Below are positions 42,691 through 54,556 of a DNA stretch of 64,000 nt, piece by piece. The position numbers were made by a program, and so were the translations under genes. Under the pieces are notes generated by a model. It was not told where the DNA came from, searched no databases, and saw only the letters and a list, made by a program, of their open reading frames with translations. Each line of letters starts with the position of its first letter. The first letter of the stretch is position 1. The DNA comes from Diphasiastrum complanatum (Eukaryota; Streptophyta; Lycopodiopsida; Lycopodiales; Lycopodiaceae), in assembly GCA_029204225.1 (NCBI GenBank), contig CM055102.1, forward strand, positions 38,126,585 to 38,190,584, read 5' to 3'.

Positions 42691-42965
42691 TGGAGCTGTG
42701 TGATGCAAGTGAAGAACTTTAGGGGGGAAAATATGATTGTGGCTCAAAGTAAAAGTTCTTATGGAAAAGAAGTATTATGATTGTATGTGTATTTGGGAAT
42801 ATTGAGATATCATACAGACAGAAATGAGATGGGCCGAAAGTGTGACAAATCTGTTTCCTATGGTGTAGTCTAGCATTTGTTGACCTAGAACATTAATGAC
42901 AAATGGGCATTTATAAAAAAAAATGCATAGAAAGTAAATAAGTACAGGTATGAATTATAAAAGTG

Positions 42966-45900
42966 TTAAATTGGGTCAACAAAAAACAACTCTTCGTAAT
43001 ACCGCCGTAGACAACCACCGTTGACGACAGTGTCTAGGAGTATTATGTCAAGTGTTTGCAGCTGGACTGCACTATTAGGAAAGATTTTATTAATAACATA
43101 CGGGCCCTCACTTCGAAATTTCAATTTTTTAGGGAATTTCTTCGATGTATAAAGAAGCACCTGGTCACCTAAGTGTAGATCTTTATTGCGTAAAGTGACG
43201 GTCATGCCAGGCCTTTTGGCATCGTTTGTTAACCAATTGTGCGCGTGATAAGATATCAGTCTTGTCTCGCATAATTGGGCTAATGTAAATAGCCTGGTCT
43301 TGGCTTGTTGCTCAATTGTAGCTTTTTCACAGAGATTTGTAGAAAAAACTTCTATGACTCTTAGCGAAGATACTAAGAATTCGACAGGCATTATTGCCTC
43401 TTGATCATACACTAGATGGAATGGGGTAACCCACCCAGTGGCTTTCTTCGGGGTGGTGCGGTAAGCCCATATAGCTGAAAAAAGTTTTGTTTCCCAATCA
43501 GAGTGACTAATTTCAACTATCTTTGTCAATATTTACATATCGTCTTGTTAGTTGATTTAGCCTGGCCATTACATCTAGGATAGTATGGTGGTGTACTCTT
43601 TCGGTGAACGACAAGGTAATGGCGTAGTAAATTATCAATGACAGCATTTAAAAAATGTGTGCCGCGACCACTAACTAGCTCTATAGGACAGCCAAAACGT
43701 GTAATAATGTTTTTGTGAAAAAAATGAGCTACAATTTTTGCGTTGGCGTCCTTTGTTGCCCGAGCCTCAACCCACTTAGTGGCGTAATCTGTGGCTATTA
43801 GGATATAACGGGCTTGGGTATGTTTCGCTGCTAGACTATTTGGTCCCACAAAGTCAATTTCTCACTTATGGAAGGCTTCGTCTTCTATAATGGGAGTTAG
43901 TGGCGTGAAGTCTACATTTGTATTGGCTCGTTGACAGACATCACACATTTTAATGACAACAAATGTGTCTTTAAATAAAGATGGCCACCACAATCCTGCT
44001 CGAAGGATAATGTTAGTTGTGGCTTCAGCAGAGAAGTGGCCATTGCCAATGCCCTCATGAGCCTGAGATATGATAGGTCGTATCTCAGATTCATAAGCGC
44101 ATCGTCGGATTATACCGTCAATGCCCCTTTTGTAAAGTTGTCCTGCTATTAACTGAAACGACGCTGCTTTAAGCAAAAATTTTCTTTTTGCAGCCGTATT
44201 CAGGCCTTCTTTGAGTCTGCTTGTTGTTAAAAACTGAGTTATCTCTTCAGCCCATAAGGGTGTAGCATCAATATGAAAAAGACATGCATCAAGAAGATCA
44301 TCGTTGACTGGTGCAGTTGCTTTTTCAGCATTAGGTAGCCAGGAAAGGTGATCCGCCATGAAATGTTGGGTTCCTTTCCGAACGACTATGCGGAAATTAA
44401 ATTTCTCTAATATCAACAGCCATCGAGCTATATGTTTCGTTTTATAGGATTTATTAACAATTTATAATAGGGCTTGATGGTCGATGTAGAATGCAAAGGT
44501 CTGGCCTAGTAAATGATGTCTTAGTTGTTGCACAACATAGACCATAGCCAATGCTGCTGTCTCAGTTGTAGTGTAGTTTACTTCAGCAGGTAGAGTTGCC
44601 TGCTCAAGAAACGTATTGGGAAGTCTTTGCCATACTCGTCCAGTTGTGTATTCGGAAGATCATCGTTGACTGGTGTAGTTGCTTTTTCAGCATTAGGTAG
44701 CCGAGAAACGTGATCTGCCATGAAATGTTGGGTTCCTTTTTGAACGACTACGCGAAAATTAAATTCCTCTAATATCAACAGCCATTGAGCTATACATCCC
44801 GTTTTACAAGATTTATTAACAATATATAGTTTGTCGTGATTGCCAAAGGTGATTTTTCTAAGCTTCAAATCTTGGACAACACCTGCCATCTAGAGCCAGG
44901 GTGTACCAAGAAGGAGTTTATAAGTCTTTGCATCTTCTGGTATGTCTAAGATGACACAATCGATTACAAATTTGACACCTGCTATTCAGACCTTAATATT
45001 TGATAAATGACCAGCAGGGTCTGTAACTCATTGATCAACCATGCGAAGTTTGTATCGTGGTTGATCGAGGGTATGGAAGCCCCATGACTTTACCAATGAC
45101 AAAGCCATTATATTAACGCCTGATCCGCCATCAAGGATAGCGGATACTGCGGGATAGTCTTTATAGGACAAAGGCAAGGTGATGCTAGTCCCTTTACCAA
45201 CACCTATATTCGACAGATTCATAGGAATTTGAAAAATTTCAAGAATTTCCTCTGTTTTCTGCTAGTTGTCAGGAATAGTAGGCAGCTGAAAACTATGATG
45301 GATATAGCGTTGAAGCCCGGTGAAAGATTTTATCGCGCTATGGAATGGCATAGTGAGTTGAGCTTGCAGGAGGTCAAAAAATACTTCAAGTCCCTGTAGG
45401 GATTGCTCTTTTTCAGGGATCTGAATGGATAACAGACTTTCCGTATGTTCTTCCTCTTGCAAAAACTCATCTCTAAATTCATTGTACTACCTTTGTTCCA
45501 CGTTTGGGTCTGGGTAGTCTTTGGGTAATGTGGAAGCTGTCAAGTGGCTTCCATGTGGGTCAGCTTATTTAGCATTGTTTTGTTGTTGTTCTTGGTATTG
45601 GCATTGTGCTCTAGTGAGAACTCTAACAAGTTTAGATGAAATATGATGTGCCGGAAGGATCCTATTAGGTTGTTTAGGACAGTCTTTGAAATTGTGTTTG
45701 CGAACACAGTCTGGACACTCAGCATGGTATTGGTTCTTGACTTTACAATCAACCATGAAGTGGCCAGTTTCACCACAAATAAAACAGCGGTTGCTCATTG
45801 GTCCTGTGGTGATAGCATAACCATCTTGGATGGCTAGTTGTGCTGGATTTTCTGGTGGTGTGGAATACTCATCTCGTTTGCACGAGCATGAGTTGTCGGT

Positions 45901-47080
45901 TGGATATTGTTGAGAACTAACAAATGGAAGTGTTGTATCATGATGATATGAGTGGTCATAAGAGTTTTCTACAAGATGTATTTGAGCAGATTCTCGAGGG
46001 TGTCTATGTTTTTGTGCTCCTAGATCTTGTTGTCCCCTTTGAGGTGGTCCTAAGAGCGCCAACTGTGGTTGAGGTTCATGTCTAGATTGTCTGGGCAACT
46101 CTTGTATATGGACTTGGTTGTTTCGTGGTGGGTAATGCTGGTGTTGGTTTCGTGGAATAAACTATTGTCGAGGAGGTTGATAATGTCTCCCTGACTGGTT
46201 TTGAGGCTAGTTTCTCGAGTTGTAATAGCAATAGAGTGAGGTATGACCCATAAAGTTGTAGATGTCACATTTGATCAATGAAGTATCTGGGACTGGTTGG
46301 TATGAAGGGCACTCATTGACAGTGTGTGCACCTCGACAGTGAGGGCACCATGTATTCTCTCATCTATGGTGGATTTGGCCAGTGAATAACTGACCTGGCA
46401 TCGAACTCTGGATAGACTTAAGAGTGTTTTGAAACTCTTTTGTGAGTTTCTCCGGTGTTGCTGGTTAAGCAACTCCATTTGTGTTTTCCATAACTGTTCT
46501 CGTGTTTCCTCATTTGGTCGAGCTTCTCGGATAGCACGATGTGCTCTCCGTTCACGTGGCTCATCGACATCTGATCCCTCGTCTACTTCTCGAATGGCAT
46601 CAGACATGGCTTGTTTCAATGATGTGTATTCATCATTGGAGCGAAGTTCACGTCATATCCATCGTGGGAGTCCAACCAGGAACCAAATGATGAGCATAGA
46701 TTCAGTTGGTTGTTCTTGTACCTGACTTTTTAATCGTTTCAATCATTTTATGTAGTCATGCACAGTTTTAACCCTTTTGTCAATTTGATGTTAGTCAGCT
46801 TGACAAAAGGACTTTCAATCAAACAAAAATGGCTTAAAACATTTGATGAAGGCTTCCTTCAAGAGTGACCAGCCTCGTTTATCTTCACAATCAAGGTTAA
46901 AAAACCATTCTTGTGCGTGATCGATCATGGTCATCGAGAAGAGCTGAACCACGGCTTTCTGGTGATGTCTCGCCATAGACATCACATGCATTTTCAGAAA
47001 CTTGAAAAAATCTTTGAGGATCAGTGTTACAGTCGTACTTAGGTAAATCTAACTTGGGAGTACGTTTTTCAGTACGCTAA
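42966..47080 (-). pseudogene. Gypsy-2, decayed Ty3/Gypsy gag-pol without reverse transcriptase
   Basis: A minus-strand element, order right to left. Gag core fragments lie at 47080-46275 (AQEWFFNLDCEDKRGW); zinc knuckle CFICGETGHFMVDC and a second Cys/His cluster at 45837-45640; protease (LDGGSGVNIMALSL) at 45222-45028. Next comes an RNase H tail copy (44840-44650), then RNase H proper (44600-44400, TTTETAALAMVYVVQQLR), the integrase zinc domain (44150-43880, CDVCQRAN), the integrase core (43849-43526), and the integrase C-terminus ending at 42966. The reverse transcriptase expected between protease and RNase H is absent. There are many stops and shifts. It is related to Gypsy-B but from a separate element. 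Confidence 0.85.
44300..44840 (-). repeat. Diverged duplicate of the RNase H tail inside Gypsy-2
   Basis: The stretches at about 44300-44450 and 44660-44815 are similar but not identical copies of the same segment (compare VVRKGTQHFMADHLSW with VVQKGTQHFMADHVSR). The right copy sits directly after protease sequence, where reverse transcriptase should begin, and then passes back to the RNase H start. This mosaic implies recombination or template switching between two related elements. Confidence 0.75.
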
Positions 47081-49066
47081 ACATTATTTACAAAAGCTCC
47101 ATTTACGTGAGCTCATGCATGTGAAGCCTCTAAGCTGGACGTCGGTCAAGACCAAAGTAACAAGCTCAGTAATGATGCATGTGTGAGACTTCAAAGCGAT
47201 GGTTTGGCAGCACAGATCGAAAAGGTTTGGCTTGGATAAGTGTCTGTATAGCTGTGGAATGGTGCCAAATGTTCACAGATTCTCGCTAAATTTGTGAACA
47301 TGATTCTTCTTCGTTTTACTTCTTCTTCGTTCCGGTGGTTACAGTTCTTTACAGTTTATCTTCTTGTTTAAAACGGTTTCCAAGCAAAAGTATTTCTCAG
47401 ATTACAACGTGTATTCCCGGGCTGTCATTGGGGATGAAGCGATTACGTTACTTAGCTACATGCATTTACAAGCCATGCAACCAGTCCTAGCTCAACATAG
47501 TTCAACGTTCTGAATCAGAGAGCAAATCTACAATTTATCTACCAAACTATCTTAGAAAACCAGAGAATAATGCAATGACAAGTTTAAGCTACTCAGCAAG
47601 AAACAAGAAACAAGAAAACTAGCTTCCTAACAACATTCTAGCAGCCCAAGAATCAAGAAACACCCATTTCTTGATGCTTGGAATACCCAAGAACAATCAA
47701 GGACAGGATTGTTATTGAATATGCAAATCAAATCCACAATCTCAGTCTCTATAATTTACCTGCATGTTGAAACTACAAAATCAAGAAACAAGAAAGTTAA
47801 TCCACATCTACATTCCACAAAGCAAGAAATTAAGCAAGAGATCTAATTAATGCACAATCACAAAGGAAATCAGAACATTCTCATAGGAATTTCACTCAAG
47901 AACATTGCCATGAACAAGGAGCTTCACAATTGTCAAGAACTCGTGGAAGATCTTCTTTATTCACTCAAGAGGAATTGACAATACAATCAAAGCTCCCTCA
48001 CAAGAGGGGGGCCCTTAAATAAGCAAGAGGGCTGCCCATGTGGAGCCCAAGTGGCAGTTCCACCAAATTAGAAATTACATGTGGAAATTGCCCTTCCATT
48101 AGAGGTCACCATCAAAAGGTGGCTCACTCTAAATTATTTAAGGGGGTCTATACTTATTTACGGGGGTCTACACTTATTTACATTGTCTAGGAAACATTAC
48201 TAGCTCCTACGTGGTCATTCCTTCTCTGGGATACACCATGTAGGCTCACATAAAAATTAACTGTCATCCTAGCTAGTAATCCTTGGCTCTCATCTTCTTC
48301 TACTCTCCTCCTTCAGAGACCTCCTCAATCATGGGTGAGAGATACTCTGTGTGTTCAGCTTGGCTCGGCATCTGGGGATTCTCTGAAATCCGCTAACAGG
48401 TCAAATGGTTGAAGATGGGTTGGGAATGTAGGTTTTTCAATTTGGCCAATAATGTAGGTCAGATGGATGAGTGCATATACTTGATGGCAAACTTAGATGA
48501 CCAAAATTGAGAACTTGGCATGATTTGGAAATTCAGGGTGCTGGGAGTGAAATGTTGCAAAATCAAAAGATCCCTTGGGAGTCTAAGTTCACCCACCATT
48601 AGAGGAGTTCCAAAAGAAAAAAGACCCTTTGTAAAGATACTTTTATTTATTTATTCTTTAGTTTCGACCATCACCAGGCCCAATCAAAATGCACAAATTT
48701 GAAATCTACGTAACGTAGTTCAAATTAACTGAGAAATAAAAATACAATATAGAAAACTTTGAAATTTGTGTCCGGGCAGCATGGACTTATCCCATTGGTT
48801 TTTTTTTTCCTGCTCGGCACGTGCTTATCTGCCCGACGTCAATACCTCAAGTTAAATTTACTTGACTATGCTGGTTAGTATAATGAAATTTGCTAACTAT
48901 ACTAGTTACAGTTATAGAAATACAGTATGTACAGTTACATAAAATATGGTATACACAGTAACTGTGACTATGTTGGCATTCACATTAGATTAAATGTGAT
49001 ACGAAAAATTGAAATTAAGTATAATATCAGAGAGAGATTTTTGGTGCCCAAGCTTTGAAAATAGCA
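47081..49066. other. No gene; possible Gypsy-2 5' LTR
   Basis: TGTTCACAG at 47270 is preceded by CCAAA; read on the minus strand this gives GAACA followed by TTTGGCACCATTCC, which could be an LTR end and a primer site. TTATTTAAGGG on the minus strand near 48015 could be a TATA box, and GGGGTCTAYACTTATTTAC is repeated twice at 48145-48181. The other LTR was not found, so the call stays tentative. Nothing else is seen up to 49066. Confidence 0.35.
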
Positions 49067-50520
49067 ATGGCAAGGAGACCCAAATATACAATCGATTCTG
49101 TGATTCTTTACAATGAGAAAGATGAAGCTGATAACTGGAAGCCAACAAAATATATGAAGAACTCATGGATATTGCTGCATACATCATCAAAGGGCAATTT
49201 TCGACAAAAGAAAGAGCAAAAATGACTTGCAAATCTTATTGGAAGGCAAAAATTTTGGATTTTAAGACTACCCCGGGAGGTCAATTGATATCAGAAGTCT
49301 TAGTGCAACATGTATATATGCATTCAGAATTCAAAGTACATGATATCAATCCTCATGATCATCTAAAATGTAATTGTAAGTATATTAAAACATATGCACT
49401 CTACAGCAATCATAGGTGATTTCCTTTACTGATGCTCTTCAGATTATGATGTAAATGTTTCAACATTGTTTTTTTCTTTCAAATTTATATCCATTATGCA
49501 TAAGTGAATGGGAGCTCGCACAATCACTTGCAAGAATATTAGACGTGATTTACTCTTATGTTGGAAAGCTGCAATACAGAGGAAGAAGTCCAAAGGAACT
49601 TGCAGATTGTGGTATCTATTTTTATGAATCTTTATATATGCCACAAATAGATGGAGGTTTTGGCAAGCTCAAAGCAATTCCATTGCCTAGTTTTCAAAGT
49701 GATGAGTGGCCTACTCCAGACAGCATTGTTTGTGAATCCTTGAGATGCAAGCTACTCATTGATATTAGAAATGCTATGAAGATAAGCACAGGCTCAAAAA
49801 TTGTTCACCTAAGTTGGTTTATCTCATTGCATATATCTGTTGATTTTTTCTCGAGTGCTAGTGTTTGTAGGACACCAACTTTATTTGTTTGCAAGGATTT
49901 ATCAGATGAGACTTTGTCAGATCTCATGGATCAAGGCTCGGATAGTAAAACAAATATTGACATAGAATGGCCAAAAACAAATATCACATATGTGTATTAT
50001 ATCACATATGTATTAGTAATCATATCACATATCAAATCGTTATCATATCAAAAAGCAAATGCTCGATCTCACATTTAGCTACTAGAGATACAAGAAAATT
50101 GAAGGTACATGGCTACCACTGGATCAAGACTTTGAACTAAATGGTCACACAAACCGAATGGAGATAAGCATTATCTACAATGAAGAATATTTGACTATGG
50201 TTGAGGTGGAAGAACATTGGAAGAACATAGCTCATGCTATTACAAACCAATCTACCAACATATTTCAGATTTATCATCAACGGAAGACTCGTAAGTACTT
50301 TATGTTTATTGCCATTTCAAAATAGAACAAAATAATAGAAAATGTCATCATTTACAATTGCACATTCACTAATATTTGTCATGTCACAGATGCGAAAAAG
50401 ACAGGAGCTGATAACGTGCTGCAAAGATCTATCTACAACAATCACGATTGTGGGAGAACAATAGTTTCAAATAAACTTTAGTAAAAACCTGTGTATACAC
50501 TCTTTCATTCAATAAATGAA
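49067..50520 (+). pseudogene. Spliced plus-strand gene Y, unknown function
   Basis: I do not recognise the family. It begins at a Met at 49067 (MARRPKYTIDSVILYNEKDE) and shifts frame near 49130 into an open exon (YIIKGQFSTKERAKMTCKSY) that ends at a GTAAGT donor near 49378. A large piece follows at 49500-49960 (SPKELADCGIYFYESLYMPQ). An exon at 50086-50290 (IEGTWLPLDQDFELNGHTNR) ends at GTAAGT. An intron with acceptor TGTCACAG leads to a last exon 50390-50481 that joins in frame and ends with TAG. AATAAA follows at about 50511. The exon logic is that of a real eukaryotic gene; the frameshift near the start marks decay. It is arranged tail to tail with the Ulp1-like gene. Confidence 0.55.
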
Positions 50521-50659
50521 AGCCCAAGTTGGGCATCTGTAGATATATTTTGTGCTCCCAAATTCATAAATTGGAGAAGCGTTTGATATATCAATGTATA
50601 TCTTTCTATGAAGTCTATACATGTATTTTTGTTCTATGCTATCTATATTTTTTTTAATC

Positions 50660-51936
50660 TTAATTTAGTATAGCTACATCATCCTTTGCACCATCATCAA
50701 CAACGGGAGGCTGAAGCCTTGCCCTAGCCAGTATGCTCAAGATAATTTCTTGTCTAATTCTGTACACCTGGCTTGATGTGTACTCAGGAAGTGTAAACTG
50801 CAAGATAGAACATTCATGTATTAGTAACGGCTAAAAACATCAAGAAAATAGAAAACTAATCATGATTCCAAAAATAAGAATAAACAGATTTAACTACCTT
50901 AGAAATATCAACATCTTCTTGAAGGTTGAACCACTCAAAAAATAATTTTGCATTATATAATGTGTACCACCCATAGCTGAATGAATCATTTTGCTGGGAT
51001 GACTGCAAAAAAATTCAGCACACAAGAAATCAATTATGAAACAGAATGAATTAGAATGAAACAAATACATTAGAATATTGATTTCAAAATATTGTTAAGA
51101 AAGATAGAATTTACCTCCAAACTAATGATCTGCCAGTCCACGGAATGGGAAACATCTGTTGGAATATATTTACTTAAATATGGCAAGTATATATCTACAT
51201 CCTTATGCGTATTGCTAGTCGAGTTCATCTTGCCACAAAAACCTTCAACAGTATTATCTACAGATCTCTTTAATAGAGATCAGGTTTAAACTCCAGTGGT
51301 CACTGCAAAATAAGATAGAAATTCTATTAGCTACAATTCTGAGAACTATTTCCATTGATAATGCCAATGATAAAGCATTAAACAACAAGAAGCATTTAAC
51401 ATATCTTACTTGGTATGATAAGGGACGAGCATGTATTTTGTTGCTGGTGTGAATCCACTAGTCAGACATTGTGACAATGTGTCGTTATTCTCCTTGAAGG
51501 CCTGAAGCAAAAAGTTACTGAGCACCAGCAATTGATTGGATGAATCTCTTGCAATGTCATATTGCAAGAGTGTAAGCCCAGACTCTATCATAGGATCACT
51601 GATAGAAGCCCGTCTATTTTTAAGATCCAAACAATTGACAACTCTATAACCTATACTAAAGTCAATTTTCTCTATTCTAAAACAAAAAGGAGTACCAATT
51701 CTATCTACAACATCGTCTATGTCCGTCTCGAACTTAAGATAATCATCAGAATCTATATATGTATAAAGATTTGAAGGAGCAAGAGGAGATGGATGAGTAG
51801 TATCTACAGGAATTACAGAAGTATCCAAAATCGATGTAGCAAAATGATGAATTAATGAAGTATCCAAAAATTCATCAGAGTATAAAATGATGAATTTTTC
51901 CGCATATCGCACTTGTGAACTGCGATATAAAATCAC
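50660..51936 (-). pseudogene. Ulp1/C48 SUMO-protease-like pseudogene, four exons
   Basis: Exons on the minus strand: 51936-51410, 51302-51115, 51002-50898 and 50797-50660, each joined by GT...AG introns of about 100 bp. The protein resembles the C48 (Ulp1) cysteine peptidase fold, which processes or removes SUMO. Exon 1 ends with MLVPYHTK and joins to DHWSLNLISI, giving the catalytic His motif HW. Exon 3 has QQNDSFSYGWYTL, matching the family pattern QQxxxxxCG, but the nucleophile position is Tyr instead of Cys. Exon 4 has RIRQEIILSILARARL, the usual C-terminal helix. Exon 2 needs a one-base shift and crosses stops after SIKEIC. The gene is therefore inactive. Such protease genes are often carried by plant DNA transposons. 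Confidence 0.68.
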
Positions 51937-52051
51937 AAACTCTGATGAATTTTTGGATACTTCATTAATGAATTTTTGGATACTTCATTAATGAAGTATC
52001 CAAAAATTCATCAGAGTTTGTGATTTTATATCGCAGTTCACATGTGCGAAA
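51905..52051. repeat. Perfect 56-bp foldback duplicating the start of the Ulp1-like gene
   Basis: Arms 51915-51970 and 51986-52041 are exact reverse complements, separated by 15 bp, and imperfect pairing extends about 10 bp further outside. Each arm reads outward into the same start (ILYRSSQV on minus, ILYRSSHV on plus), so the 5' end of the pseudogene has been duplicated in inverted orientation. A further direct copy of part of the right arm lies at 51851-51881. Confidence 0.9.
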
Positions 52052-52270
52052 GGATGTCATGTTGCACGTGTGGGCTTTGTACGGCCAAATGCGAGAGCGG
52101 CACATGTCAGGTTGTCATTTCACGTGTGTGAGATTTGTACGGCCAAATGTGAGGGCAACATGTGTTGTCCATCTAACGAATGAACACGAGACATGTGTCC
52201 TTGTGTCATTTCACACGTGTCCAGGTGTCACCTCACACGTGTCAGTGCCTACAGACCAATCGGAAATGAA
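52052..52270 (+). repeat. Degenerate repeats with CACGTG motifs
   Basis: TTTGTACGGCCAAATG occurs at about 52076 and 52134 (58-bp spacing), with neighbouring CACGTGTG motifs (52066, 52122, 52211, 52232). No protein domain is seen in the frame that crosses it. Confidence 0.6.
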
Positions 52271-52339
52271 TACATGTCCGTTGACCGTTGACCACACAGA
52301 GGGACTTATGACCGGTGAAGAGTGCTTGACTAAGACTTT

Positions 52340-52700
52340 ATCAAATACTGTTGAGGATGGATGAGGCAGACCATCTGATGAAGAATTCATGGCATTTCAA
52401 TCCCAGATGGGCTTCCCTTGTCCATCATTAATGCATTTCACTAATGATTCCGCTTCAGTAGGTGGTCATTATATTGATCATCCCGATCTGGTTGCTGTTG
52501 ATGATGAAAAATGTGTAAGTGTTTAAACTTCCTTGCATTAGAATGTTCTTAACTACTGAATATATTTTTTCTAACATATTTTTTATTGCAGGATGCTGAC
52601 ATAATTGATGATTTTGCTGCGAGATGAGGTGGCTACAGACAATATGCATCCTCGTTCCAGAGGAATAGTGGACTTGGCCACTATCTTAGGCATTCCCTGA
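52340..52700 (+). pseudogene. Two-exon plus-strand fragment, unknown
   Basis: An open stretch (FPCPSLMHFTNDSASVGGHY, then DHPDLVAVDDEK) ends at GTAAGT near 52514. After a 78-bp intron with acceptor TTTATTGCAG, a second stretch (DADIIDDFAAR) ends at TGA, with weak coding signal beyond. The acceptor and donor are good, so this is probably part of an old gene. No family is recognised. Confidence 0.4.
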
Positions 52701-53142
52701 ATAATGAGATCTGTATTGTTCATTCAAAGCTGAGCCCAGTTGGGACAATGATGATTGAATGTCTTTGTTATCTTCCACTCGACAATCTTCTAATTTTCTC
52801 TTCATATATGAACTTGCATGCTTTTCTAAACGTGTTGTATTGTGTGGACTTTGTTATATGTCAAATCTGAACTCTACGGTAGAACCACTGAAACAGTTGA
52901 CAAATGTAATTTCATTTTTCATTGGTTCCTCCATGTTGTGTATTTCAATAAAATGTTGCTCGTGCTTGCCAATGTGACTTCTCCATCCCTTGTGATGACC
53001 ATACACTCAAGCTTCCAAATGTGTTTGCAAAAAATGTTGTATGATCTCTTAGTATGTGCTGCATATGTCAAAACCATAATGTTAGCCTTATGTTTGGATC
53101 TAAATATATATGGAAAATTGAAAGCATCTTGAAGTTTTTATA
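52701..53142 (+). other. No supported gene
   Basis: Short frames only; it could be a further decayed exon of the fragment upstream, but no motif or clean splice site supports that. Confidence 0.35.
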
Positions 53143-54556
53143 CTAACCATGAGTGATATGATCTTCTCCCCATGCTTTTAATACTGCACTAACAAACTTG
53201 ACACAAGTCCTTTGGACAGCTTTCTTATCAATATCAAAGTATTTATCTTTTCTTAAAACATTAATCATACTATCAAGCTTCTGCCATACATCAACTTTTA
53301 GTACTCTGGTTTTGTCGTCTTTCTCAAAGTCTTGAGTGGCAGCAATAATATTTGTCCAGACTGAGTATTGAATATTAAAAGCCTTACCAGTATGATTTGA
53401 TAGAAAACGACGTGCTTTTGCTCCTCCTATGCTTGGTTTAGTTGGCATGTTCCCATTCTTTCCTGAAAGCTTTTCATCTTTTTGAATTTTGACATGTCCC
53501 TTATGAAGTCTTGCTTTTGATAAAACATCTTCTAATCGAGAGATAGCTTCCTTTGCTAATGATGCTGGCTTAGTATTCCAAGCAAAAACTATATGAAAAT
53601 AAATGATCTTTTCTATTAATCTAACTTCTACATAAAGAGTGCAAACATGCACATTTTTCAAGGGGATAGGCAACACAAGCTTCCAATTTGGATCTGCATA
53701 TTCTCTAATAATTCATGTGCTCCTAGTAACATCTTTTGCCATTTTCATGCAGTACAAACAAGGGTGTCTTGATCTAGCACATGAGAGACATTATACATAC
53801 ATTTCAATGTTTTCAAATCACCTGCTAAGTGTCGTTCAACTTTGAAGTCTCCAACTCCTAGAACATTGAGAAGTCCTCCATCCATATGGTCCTTGATGAT
53901 CCTAGGATAAGATGTCCTTGAGAATATCCATGATAATATATCATGATCCTCCTTCAGCACCTGTCCAAAGAATTAATCAGACTTAGTTAACAAAGAATTA
54001 ATACTATTCAATGAATGTAATGTAATAATGAGGCTATTTACCTAAAACGCTGCCAACCACCATATATCATTTTTTGATTGGACACTGAATTTGAAACCTT
54101 CTTGGTCCTATGTTTGTGGTAGTGCACCATTCATGATTGTTATACTAAGTTCCCTCTCCATCTTTTGCCCTCTCACAATTTCTGATTCATCTAAATTAAG
54201 TACTATGATTATTTTTCCATTCACCTTTTCAAAGGTTATATTATAAAATGTGATGATGTATCTTAGGAAGTAATTTAGATCAACAAATAAGTTGTTTGAT
54301 GAATTATAGAATATTGATCTTCCATCAGTTTCATACACCTCCTCAATATGAAATGGAGTTCTAGTGATCTTATGCATACCTATGTTTAATATATCTCTCT
54401 CTTTTTTCAAGTGATATGTCCTAGGGATTGGGACTTTTCTAATTTGAGCTTCTCTAATTAGTTTAAATATTGTTGCATATGCTTCCCTACTAATACCTGC
54501 AAAATCACAAGCACCCTAAACTATAGTCTTATCTAAAAAAATTGTAATGTCCACCC
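53143..54556 (-). pseudogene. Gene X, possible DDE-type transposase, decayed
   Basis: Exon pieces on the minus strand: 54556-54042 (REAYATIFKLIREAQ, IIIVLNLDESEIVRGQ), an 81-bp intron 54041-53961 with GTAAAT donor and GGACAG acceptor, then 53960-53143. The second exon has SWIFSRTSYPRIIKDHMDGG, HLAGDLKTLKCMYNV and a C-x-x-stop-x-W at about 53750, where a CxxC pair would be expected, followed by a Lys-rich C-terminal half. A short strand ending in Asp (LNLDES) and a later GDLK motif before a Cys pair recall several uncharacterised DDE transposase groups; this is inference only. Stops at the end of exon 1 and in the CxxC make it inactive. A fragment of a second copy is at 41502-41760. Confidence 0.45.

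Noticed and set aside
42427-42780. 117-codon plus-strand and 114-codon minus-strand frames rich in SGCSGRDL and ISTGAPTQ
   Set aside because: Products of a 24-bp tandem repeat that keeps frames open.
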